From IMG/VR virus record IMGVR_UViG_3300006919_011393, positions 1 to 24,834 of that record: a stretch of DNA of 24,834 nt; one strand, given 5' to 3'. Each line of letters opens with the position of its first letter. Within the stretch, counting starts at the first letter, position 1. This document shows, one piece after another, positions 1 through 8,300 of the stretch. This DNA is from a virus. A program made the translations under genes and the position numbers. The notes under the pieces were generated by a model, which had not been told where the DNA came from, did not search any database, and saw nothing but the letters and a program-made list of their open reading frames with translations.

Positions 1-54
1 TAAGAGAAAGATCAAGGCCGCCGCTATCGCCAGGACGTAGTATAACAGGGGGTA
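1..54 (-). other. Possible start of a next membrane-protein frame (partial)
   Basis: Downstream of the holin stop, the same frame stays open to the window edge and reads YPLLYYVLAIAAALIFLL, a ready-made transmembrane segment. No ATG is present; only CTG (48-46), another CTG (33-31) or TTG (15-13) could start it. A lysis gene such as a spanin is plausible here, but the start is uncertain and the window ends. A second frame is also open but not hydrophobic. Confidence 0.25.
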
Positions 55-276
55 TTATTCTGAGGGCTTTTTTGCAGTGGAAGCGGCTGCCTCCAGGGCA
101 GCCCGCTTCTGTTTAGCTACGTCTTCCATGCTGATACCAAGCACACCAGACACAGCGCCGATGACTGAAGCAACGATAGCTTCGGTCGGCAGGTCAGGAA
201 AGAAATGCTTAGCTAACACAGGGAGGAGGGCTGCTAGTACAGACAGCCACAGCTTACGACTCTTCATCTTGTTCAT
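55..276 (-). CDS. Holin-like two-helix membrane protein
   Basis: 73 residues. Two hydrophobic stretches, residues about 9-26 (LWLSVLAALLPVLAKHFF) and about 33-49 (AIVASVIGAVSGVLGIS), are joined by a short PDLPTE turn. Charged ends flank them: MNKMKSRK before and EDVAKQKRAALEAAASTAKK after. Size, hydropathy and position beside an M15 peptidase match small class II-like holins that open the inner membrane to release the endolysin. Two start codons occur, M1 and M4, separated by Asn-Lys, which may give two products. No strong ribosome-binding site is seen before either start. The last 20 codons form a 12-bp bulged hairpin (80-109). An alternative is a membrane-anchor (spanin) or antiholin. Confidence 0.65.
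   Translation of the reverse strand: MNKMKSRKLWLSVLAALLPVLAKHFFPDLPTEAIVASVIGAVSGVLGISMEDVAKQKRAALEAAASTAKKPSE
80..109 (-). repeat. Bulged inverted repeat, 12 bp, inside holin gene
   Basis: Plus-strand arms GAAGCGG-CTGCC (80-91) and GGCAG (97-101) then CCGCTTC (103-109). C102 is the single-base bulge and the loop is TCCAG. All 12 pairs are Watson-Crick. It encodes the RAALEAAAS tail of the holin. Confidence 0.8.
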
Positions 277-278
277 CT

Positions 279-833
279 TTAATACGACTTTTCTTTTTTA
301 GGTTTTCGATTGGGTTGTGACATCTCTTTTGTAGATGGCTGCGACTGCTCTGTAATTCTCTTGCCAGGTTTAAAGCCGGCTTCGTCTTGAAAGATTCTAA
401 TTTCTCTCTTGTCCATCTTAATTGGCTTGCGCTTTTTCATGCGAGCCTTCACCGCTTTAACTTTATCTGCGATCTTTTTCTTCTTTGTAATCTTAGGAAG
501 AATAGGAATTGTTCGCACAACCTTTTTCTTTTTTGGCCCATCACTAGGGTCATCATACTTTTTCGTCTGTTGATGAGGTCCTGTTTTGTTATGAGGTACA
601 TATTGTGGAGGCTTAAGCTTCTTTATTGCCATGCGTTCGGCTTCAGTCTTGCCATCGTCTGGTCCTTTGCCGACACCATACAGATCATCGTCAGTATAAT
701 TCTTTCGGTCCTCAGGCTTAATAGGCTCACCGTATTTATCAGTCGGTTGATTGCGCCGGCTGTTCATTTTCTTTTTGGTTTTACGCATGCGCTTTTTCAT
801 TTCCGCATTACTATAAAGAGATCTGCTAGCCAT
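279..833 (-). CDS. Highly basic, probably disordered protein of unknown function
   Basis: 184 residues with a very high density of Lys and Arg, few hydrophobics, and no membrane or enzymatic motif. Charged tracts are KKRMRKTKKKM near the N-terminus, KKKKVVRT in the middle, and VKAVKARMKKRKPIKMDKR in the last third; DDP, EE and DD clusters intervene. A GGAGC ribosome-binding site lies 8 nt upstream, and its ATG shares one base with the peptidase stop. The pI would be extreme. It might contact nucleic acid, peptidoglycan or membrane lipid; phage proteins of this sort also serve as DNA-binding internal proteins or lysis accessory factors. Nothing in the sequence decides between these. Reality of the gene is supported by its ribosome-binding site and coupled junctions. 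Confidence 0.6.
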   Translation of the reverse strand: MASRSLYSNAEMKKRMRKTKKKMNSRRNQPTDKYGEPIKPEDRKNYTDDDLYGVGKGPDDGKTEAERMAIKKLKPPQYVPHNKTGPHQQTKKYDDPSDGPKKKKVVRTIPILPKITKKKKIADKVKAVKARMKKRKPIKMDKREIRIFQDEAGFKPGKRITEQSQPSTKEMSQPNRKPKKEKSY

Positions 834-1216
834 TACTTGCTCCGGTGGTCCCAGCGTGCTGGGTTTAATCTAATGTCGTAGTGAGTAAAGGAGTTGTACC
901 TTCCAAGCCCACCATTAGGAATGCGATTGTGTTCCATCAAGCCAAGGATCGTATCCTGTAGTTTGTCGGGCGTGACCTCTGCACTAACCAAGTCGGCTGC
1001 CATGCTCTCAAGGTGTAGGCTTTGCGATGCTCCGCCTACCTTCTTGTTGTGCTTCGGGCATCGGTACGCACTGTTGATCTTCAGTGGTCCTACTAGATCC
1101 CTGATACGTTGCAGTTCCCACGCCAGATGACGTGCGATATGCTCGTTCCCAATGGTTCCGCAACACTTGCAACGGAACTCGATCGGACTGAAGTTCGGAG
1201 GCCAGCCGGGTGTCAT
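833..1216 (-). CDS. M15-family zinc peptidase (endolysin candidate)
   Basis: 127 residues matching the short phage Peptidase_M15 proteins: an N-terminal FRCKCCG turn, then INSAYRCPKHNKKVGG, SLHLESMAADL and FTHYDIR. Predicted zinc ligands are H68, D75 and H112, with the SxHxxxxAAD and HxD patterns intact. Enzymes of this type cut peptidoglycan stem peptides (D-Ala-D-Ala or L-Ala-D-Glu links). There is no signal peptide, so export to the wall would need the holin. The start shares one base with the upstream stop (TGATG). Downstream are the basic protein and the holin candidate, so this is likely the endopeptidase of the lysis cassette. Alternatively it may be a virion-associated peptidase. Length is normal for the family. 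Confidence 0.85.
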   Translation of the reverse strand: MTPGWPPNFSPIEFRCKCCGTIGNEHIARHLAWELQRIRDLVGPLKINSAYRCPKHNKKVGGASQSLHLESMAADLVSAEVTPDKLQDTILGLMEHNRIPNGGLGRYNSFTHYDIRLNPARWDHRSK

Positions 1217-1506
1217 CAGAATTCCACAAGGGTATAGACTGCTGTTTCGGTGTCATCATTTAAATAAATGGTAACGCCAGGCTGCATAGCCAGGGTCAGT
1301 GCTGCGCCAGGCTGGAGTAGGATACCCGTAGTAACATGCTCCTTGGTACCAACATACATGTTAACCGGCCCATGGTTTGATACAGTTACAGTACCATCTC
1401 GACCAGCAACAACATCATGCTTTGAAGTAGATCCTGATCCCACAGTAGCAAGTGTAGTCGTGGTTGATGCTGACCAGACAGGGTTGTTCTTATTTAAAAA
1501 GCTCAT
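1216..1506 (-). CDS. Small beta-rich protein, possible virion decoration
   Basis: 96 residues beginning MSFLNKNNPVWSASTTTTL and continuing as alternating hydrophobic strands with a Gly/Asn-rich loop (SNHGPVNMYVGTKEHVTTG) and a closing strand AVYTLVEF. There is a good GGAAG ribosome-binding site upstream of the ATG. The composition is that of a compact all-beta domain, such as capsid or tail decoration proteins and fibre tips. No known family is recognised. Its stop shares one base with the start of the peptidase gene. Together with the LamG gene next door it may form a decoration/adsorption pair; that is inference from position. Confidence 0.6.
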   Translation of the reverse strand: MSFLNKNNPVWSASTTTTLATVGSGSTSKHDVVAGRDGTVTVSNHGPVNMYVGTKEHVTTGILLQPGAALTLAMQPGVTIYLNDDTETAVYTLVEF

Positions 1507-1514
1507 CGTTCTTC

Positions 1515-2204
1515 CTATGGATGCGCCGGCTTGCCGGCATGATAGTCTCTAAGTATTTCGTCAGCGCTTAGCGCTCGACCATAAAACCGAACGGTATCAA
1601 TGTCGCCTGTAAAGTAATCATCAGTGTTACCACCTAATTGATGACGACCAGCTTCTGTGTTGATTGATCCCCACGACGACACGGGAAGACCTTGACCGAT
1701 CTTTGTAGAGCGAACAATGCCATCGACGTAATAGTAAGCGTTTGAGTTGCTTGCATCGAGTACAAGCACAGCCATGTGATATGTTCCTGTGTTGTAGGCA
1801 CCGCTTGCTTGTGGGTTTGTATAACCATGAGGAGCAAGACCGTTAAAAACAAAACTCTGAGCTAGCCCTGTGTCGTCAGTTTGAGCCAATAAAAAGCACC
1901 TAGTGCCCGTGATAGAATCTCGGCTAACGATGCGCTCGTTTCCCTGCGTAGGTGGATCAACGCTTTGCCTGTACCAAGCGACCACGCTAAAGTCGGTGGC
2001 AAACTCTAGCTTAGCAGGGTCGCCAAAGCTTACGAAGGACTCGCCATTGAAAGCCGGCCAAGTAAAAGCAGCGCCGATAGTATTGTCTGTCCCATTAGCA
2101 GGCGTCGGCATTAGGTCGTGCCAGGTCGTGCCACCGTGACTCAGCCGCTCGTAGCGAGCGGTTGCGTCACCGGTAGGTACTGGCTGTAGAAGAAACGGAT
2201 TCAC
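1515..2204 (-). CDS. LamG/concanavalin-type jelly-roll protein (probable receptor- or glycan-binding)
   Basis: 229 residues from a GTG start overlapping the previous stop (GTGA); the upstream AGAAGAAG serves as ribosome-binding site. Residues about 55-222 show the Laminin-G-like jelly-roll pattern: ATDFSVVAWYRQS, SGAYNTGTYHMAVLVLDASN, then AYYYVDGIVRS and the signature closing strand DIDTVRFYGRALSADEI (about 201-217). This ending is very characteristic of the LamG_3 type family. Such domains bind carbohydrates and appear in phage tail or surface-decoration proteins. The first 50 residues are unassigned and may attach it to the virion. It sits between the giant ejection gene and the lysis genes, an unusual place for an adhesion domain. 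Two strong hairpins lie in its coding sequence (1560-1579 and 2136-2170). Confidence 0.8.
   Translation of the reverse strand: MNPFLLQPVPTGDATARYERLSHGGTTWHDLMPTPANGTDNTIGAAFTWPAFNGESFVSFGDPAKLEFATDFSVVAWYRQSVDPPTQGNERIVSRDSITGTRCFLLAQTDDTGLAQSFVFNGLAPHGYTNPQASGAYNTGTYHMAVLVLDASNSNAYYYVDGIVRSTKIGQGLPVSSWGSINTEAGRHQLGGNTDDYFTGDIDTVRFYGRALSADEILRDYHAGKPAHP
1560..1579 (-). repeat. Bulged inverted repeat, 8 bp, in LamG gene
   Basis: GTC-AGCGC (1560-1567) pairs with GCGCT (1571-1575) and GAC (1577-1579). C1576 is bulged and the loop is TTA. Same outer stem, bulge, inner stem plan as the longer ones, but near the size expected by chance. Confidence 0.5.
2113..2132 (-). repeat. Tandem 10-bp direct repeat in LamG gene
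   Basis: The unit AGGTCGTGCC occurs twice back to back (2113-2122 and 2123-2132). The unit length is not a multiple of three, so the two copies are read in different frames. It lies directly beside the hairpin at 2136-2170. Confidence 0.75.
2136..2170 (-). repeat. Long inverted repeat, 14 bp plus one wobble, LamG gene
   Basis: GTGAC (2136-2140) pairs with GTCAC (2166-2170) and CCGCTCG (2145-2151) with CGAGCGG (2155-2161). Between them, positions 2142-2143 pair, 2144 makes a G.T wobble and 2141/2165 mismatch. The loop is TAG. Confidence 0.8.
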
Positions 2205-2320
2205 TTCTTCTTCTTTGGCTCAGCTTTTTTCTTAGCTGTTTTCTTTGGCGCTTCAGGTTCGGGAACCTCAACGTTTACTGGAGTGGCACCAGGCCCAACA
2301 TAAATAACTTTAGTAGCCAT
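2201..2320 (-). CDS. 39-residue Lys-tailed micro-protein
   Basis: A short frame reading MATKVIYVGPGATPVNVEV followed by PEPEAPKK and a Lys/Ala tail ending KKAEPKKKK. ATG is one base after the giant gene's stop and AAAGG lies upstream. The stop TGA overlaps the GTG start of the next gene by four bases, which ties both into the operon. The beta-hairpin-like N-terminus and poly-Lys tail suggest a nucleic-acid or membrane-contacting accessory protein, or simply a translational coupler for the LamG gene. Function unknown, but spacing and overlap make it a likely real gene. Confidence 0.65.
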   Translation of the reverse strand: MATKVIYVGPGATPVNVEVPEPEAPKKTAKKKAEPKKKK

Positions 2321-2321
2321 G

Positions 2322-5300
2322 CTACTTTACCTTTCTTGCAGCAGCTGCTGCCTTTTCTCTTGCAGCGCTTGCATCAAAGTCTCTTTTCCTTTGACGACCA
2401 AGCCTACCCATTTGTCTTTCTGCCTTATCCCATCTCATCTTTTTAGATTTCATTTCGGTTTTAAAATCTCGATCAAGATTAAACGGGATGTCCAACTTAA
2501 GCTTACGCCTATAGTCAAGATCAGTTCTAATAGACTGGTGATACTCTTGCAACACCGAGATAATGTGATCAATTCTTAGCTCTGAAAGACCGTTGGCATC
2601 AACTGTAGCACGGTTCTTTATCGGGTCTTTGTACTCTGTATTGTCTATTAGGTTTCTTCGCAGCCCATCCTTTAAGGCTTTGATGTATGGATTCATTTGG
2701 TTTTCATCGAGGAGCATCGCCCTTCGGGCGCTGGTCCTCGCTATGACTGACGCAGTATAAGTATCAAGATACTTTAACTGACTATCATAACCATCTTTAT
2801 CTGCTCGCTCTGCAAAAGTCTCACCCCCAAGGTAAGGCTCTTCGCCTGTTGAAAGAACCCAGTTGCCTCGGCGCTTTGCTAAGGCAAGGTCATCATCGGC
2901 TTTGATCTGATTCCTATAGGGAGAAACATATCCACCCGGATCAATTAAGTTTGATCGGGCAAGGAAGGTCTTTGCTACCTGTGTATTGTTAACACCCAAA
3001 AACATTTGAGGTGTTTTAGATACAAGGATCTGTGCTTTTTCTGTTGCGGTTTTAGCATCATACATATCCCGCCAGATAGAAGCGATAAAACCACCAGTCA
3101 TATTTCCAATAGCTAAGTAGTCTTCTGTCGTAAGAGTTTGACCTGAGTTAACAAGCCCCATGAAGTAATCAACTTCGGCGTTTGCGGAAGTAGGAATCTC
3201 TTGGAAACCACCACCTTGTCCTGGAGTTGCAACCACTGTCATCGGGTCATAGTTAGCAATCTTTTCTTGTTTTGTTTTGTCGAAGCTATCAAGCCAATCA
3301 GTCATCTTCTCTGCTAGCAGGGCCTCAAAAGAAAATAAGTTATCATGAATAAGCTTAGACATTTCCATTGGGTTGCCATTGCGCCAACTCAAAAGCCTTG
3401 CCTCATTGTATGCGCTTGACTCGGTAGCTAAAAGAGATGGCGTACCTCGTTGGCTTTTTGATTTACCCATTAACTCAAGATCGTTTGAGTGAGGATAGGC
3501 AAAGCTCTGAACAGTAGTAAGGTAAGCGTATTGCCTTAGCGCTTTACTAGCATTTAGCTTTCCAAGTTTCATTGCTGCGCCTGCGCTGTTTGTCTTAATG
3601 TCATTACGGAACATGTTATCAAGCAACGTGTTTGCAACAACGCCTTTCTTTACGCCAATGATATCACTGGCAATTGCGGGGAAGGAGATGAAAGGATTAA
3701 CAAGAGCGCTAAAGCCACCGAGCTTTCCGACTCGAGCAGCCTGAACAATTCGTGGCACGTTTCTGTAGTTAAAAATCCGACCAAAGGTTCTTCGTGCTGC
3801 CCATGATGCAATGGTCTTATCAACAAAGGGATCTTCCTTTGAAGGGTATTGTTTTTCTCGGCGCTTAGTAATCCGATAGATACCTTTTTTGTCTTTATAA
3901 AGTTTGGTGTCGCCACGCTGAGAAGTCTGGAAACTAATGTGGTCACCAGGCTCAAGTGAATCAAGTAACTCGTACCCTTCAATTGCTTCTCTTAGTACCT
4001 CTGCTTTGCGGGGAAGGTTGTCACCTTTCTGATAAAGGTCCTGCCAAAGCTGCTCGTAAAACTCACCGGCTTTATAGACAGGAGACTCTTTCATTTTTTG
4101 CCAGGCCTTTTTGTCGCCAAGCTTTGTCGTGCTTAAGAAGTCACCAAGCCCACGGCCCTGCGTTTCAACAGTAACCATGTCCATCAAATCAATACCTGTG
4201 AACCGATCAATAGCATCCATTGCTTTAAGGTATCGCTGCGTTTCCTTGCTGAAGCTTCCAAGGTTTTCACGGTACCATTTAGGGTTTTCTTTATAGGTTT
4301 TAAAGAGACTGTTGGTTGCCCAGATTCTAAAAACAATCGAAGGAACACTTTCGCCAGTAGTCATAGAGATAGCAATCAAGTTACCTGCAATGTTTCCGCC
4401 CTGGGTAAGTAAAGACTTAACTGTAATGCCGCCCTTAACCATGCTCTGGAATGCAGCACCTAAGTTTGACATGTCTTTAGTTAGCTGAGCATCCCATGCC
4501 ATGCCCTGTCTAATCTCAGGGTGCCACTGAATGTCATTAACGACATCGGGGATCAGCTCTTGAGGAGCTGATGCCCCTTCGTTAATGGGCCGGCCCTGCA
4601 TATCCTTGCGACCTGTTGGGTTTAGATCCGTTAACCTAGCTTCTCTAATGCCAGCTTCTCCGGCTTGGGTATAAGTACGGAAACCTTCTGGGTCCAGGTT
4701 ATCAAACAAGCTGCGCATGGGGCCAAGGGCCTCACCTTCGCCAAGCATTTCTCGACTAGCGTTTTGGATAGCTACCCGCAGAGTTTCAAAGGGCTGCTGC
4801 CATTTAATATCTGTTGAGTAAGTGCCGTCCCATAGCCCCTGGATAATCCCACCTAGATCTTTCTCAGGACGATCAAAGAAAGAAGAGAAACGATCTACCG
4901 AATTAGAGATGTCCATCCACAGGCTGCCCGGCTTTGCTCGCTTATCTTTTTGCCAGCCCTTACCAAAGATTTGGTTTAGTTCTTTGTCAGAAATATCCAG
5001 CTTGTATCTGTTGCCATTGTCATCGAGCAGGTCTGGGATCTTATGAAGCTCATCCATTTTTAGGTTGTGCTTGTTTGCAATTTGGTTTTCCATTCGCTGC
5101 CTATAAAGACGCTGAAGCTCTTTGACTGCGTAGGTTACATCGCCCTTCATCCATGCACTAAGATCTTTGTTGGTTACTTTCTCTACCGATGCTGTGGTTA
5201 CTGCTGCTCCGGTATCTTTATTATAAGTCTCAAAGTAATTGTCTCTTGGCTCCATCATATCTAATTCTTTATTATAGAACTCTTTCATGAATCGAAGGAG

Positions 5301-8300
5301 CCTATTAGGCAGGGACTTAATAGGTGTCCCATCAAAGATATTATAAAATGCAATCTTAGACATAGCCTCGGGGATAGTGTCCCCATAACTTACATCTACC
5401 ATCGACATGTAACCACGATGAAGATTGTGCAAGTTGCTCATCTTTACGCCCGCTGCGTACTGACCATGGAATCTTTTAAACGCTCCCATCTGATGGGCTT
5501 TGCGTTCTTTATTCTTTAAGCCGCCAAAGACTTCGGGGATAATCTGATAAAGATCATAGGTTCTTTTAAACCTACCACCACCAACTTCCATTCCAGCGTC
5601 ATAAAAGAACTCGAGATACCGAGGCACGTCACGCAGGGCTAAGCCGCCTTCAACTGAAAACTTGTCAGTCGTAGGCGCTTTAGCTTTAGAGTGAGGAGCA
5701 GCCATTGGCTTGGCTCTAAATGGAACTTCGTTACTCTTTAGCCAGCTTAAGCTAGCCAGTTTAAGTCTTGCGACTTCGCTGTCTGGCAAAGAAGTTTTGT
5801 GTGCTGCTTGGTAGTCTCGCTGTGCTCTTTCCACAACGTGCTCGACAACCTTCATCTTAAAGCCGTCGTCAAGTAGGATGCCATGCCCACCGTTCTCGTT
5901 CCAGATTTCCATTAGCGCAGCAGTCCAGGACCGCTGCTCTCCAAGGGACTTCCCTTGGCGCTGCATATCGCTAACGAAATCTTTTACCCAAGCTGTGTAT
6001 TCTTTTGACCAGCCACTATCCAAGCTCATAATAAGAGGGCTGCGTTGTGGCACCTGACCGGGCTCGCTAAACAATGCACCACTGTGAATAAGCCGTTGCT
6101 TTAAATAGCTTCTGTCCTGTTCGGTTAGTGTAGTGTCTCCGATTTGCCTTTCAATTCCTTTGGCTCGCTCGACTTGGATTCCTTCTTGCTCATCAAGGAT
6201 CTTGCTTAGAGCGTATTGCTCTGACGGATTTAAATCAGAATCAGCAAGGCGTTTCCGTGCTTTGTTAAAGCTGGTAATGCCGCCCTTTTTAATAGCATCC
6301 CTAATAAGATAGAACTCACGCTTGAACCGTTTAGGAAGCGGCACTCGATAACTTGTTAGGTCTTGACCCAACCGAATAGCGCTTTCTGCAACGCTGTAAT
6401 AAACATTAGCTTCTGTTCCTTTTGTAGCTACGCTTTCTTCAAGAGCTTTCTTTAGTTGCGAAGACACATAATCAAGAGCCCCTGCCCATTCATTCTTAGC
6501 GATGCGATCCCACATATTGTAAATGGGATTCCCGTTAACTGATTCATTCCAAATGCCTGGGATCTCTAGCGATTGGGCCAGTCGAATGTTCTGCTCATTC
6601 TTAATGTAGTCACGTCGGAGTTTTCCTGTCGGGTCTTTGACATCAAGACTGTCTAGTAGCTCTTGCCTCTTTGTGGTTTCGCTTAAGGCTTGAGCTAAAT
6701 CCTCTGGTAGTTTGCGACCTTTTTTAATTGCGTTGCGAATAAGAACGGGCAGAGCATTCAGTCTTCTTTTGATCTGAGCACCAAGGTCAGAAACCCGCTT
6801 TGATCCTGGAATGTTTCTAGTTGTTCCACGCTGTGTCAGCGCTCTGTTTCCTGCTGTGCCCCTAAGCGGAGTAAAGTCCTCAAGCCACTCAGCCTTAACA
6901 ACGCCTTCAACAAACTGAGTTAGTACCTCCGCTATAACTACGGCCTTTTCATCTAGTGCTTGCGCTCTTTCTTTAACATTTCTGTTGTAGCTTTGGACCT
7001 CTTCAGAGCTAAGCGTTCTTTCTTTCTGGGTTTTTTCAAAGGCTTTAATGTTTTCATTCGCAACATTAACACGTCGGTCAAACTCTTTAATGACAGGGGT
7101 AAGCTTAGTAGCAATATACTTTTTAGCCGAAGCAGATTTCCCTGAGCCAAGCATCTCAGTAACTAGAGTCCCATCTTCAATTGCTTGAAGCTCTTCTACC
7201 GGTGTGCCCTCGCGACCATAAGGCCGATCAATCCCAGCGGATTCCATAATCTCTTTACGGATTCGGCCGATCAATTTCTTTTGGAGAGGCAGCGGAAGGT
7301 TTGCGCTAACAATTCTAGCGGCAAGATCTTGCGCCTGTGTTCCTTGCTGACCTCTAAGTTTACCAGATTTTTTTGCGGCAATATGTTTCTTTGCCATCTC
7401 TCCGATCTCTTTATCGAAGCTACGGTAAACTTCCTGCTCTGACTTGGGCTTGCCCTTAGTCTTGTAGCGCTTTTTGCTTTTACTTCTTTTGGGTTTAGGT
7501 GCGATTCGATTAAGAATTGCTCTTGATCGAGCATCTCCAGCTTTAGCTTTAGCTGTAAGATTCTTAACTATTGCTTGTCCCCTCTTACTCTTAAGAACAA
7601 ACTTCCTTTTTTTCTTTGCAGGCTTTGCGTCTGCATCTGTTGTTGCTTCAACTTTTTTAGGTTTTTCTTTTTGGAAAGACATGAGCTTGGGATCTTTCAT
7701 CCCGGCTTCAACCACGGCTTCGTTTAAAGACTTAACCTGACCAGGAGAAAGCTCTCCTTTGGCTTCAATGTATTCTCCGAGCTTGCTTGCAGCAGCTAGC
7801 CCGGAAGGATCACCAATAGTTTCTTCTTTGTTGCCTTTACCAAAGCGCCGCTCGATAGCTTTTTTTCGGGCAGTGGCTGTCTTCTGGTCAACAGATCCCT
7901 CCCATGCGTGCTCAGCTCGGCTAAGAAGTTCTTTGCTGTCAGCATCTCGTCTCGCTCTATCAAGGAGCGAGCGAGCAGAAGGAAGATTGCTTTGGCTAGT
8001 AACAGATCTAAAGTTTTCTTTTTCTTGGCGGATGATGTCATCAATAAGATCGCTACGCTTTAATCTTTTCCTGACTACAATTTGGCGCTGCTCACTGCGC
8101 GCTGAAATCTCACTAGGACTTACGCCTTGAGTCTCAGCCATTTGCTCAACGTCGTATGATTCAGGGTCAAGTTTGCGTGAGTTGTTTTTCTCTTCAACCC
8201 AATTAAAAATGTCCTGTTTTGTTTTGAGCTTATCTAACTCAGCTTTTAATTTTCGAGTATTAAGTTTTGTTTTTTGCCGCTTACTTTTTCCACCGTCTTT

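Noticed and set aside
387-881. Plus-strand frame of 164 codons with hydrophobic translation
   Set aside because: It is the antisense of a Lys-rich gene: Lys codons read backwards give Phe/Leu, so the apparent membrane protein is an artefact.
2338-2351. Perfect 14-bp palindrome GCAGCAGCTGCTGC
   Set aside because: It comes from a run of Ala codons at the end of the giant protein and needs no special explanation.
5941-5958. Seven-pair perfect hairpin CCAAGGG/CCCTTGG
   Set aside because: About nine perfect 7-bp stems with loops of 3-8 nt are expected by chance in this length, so it does not stand out.
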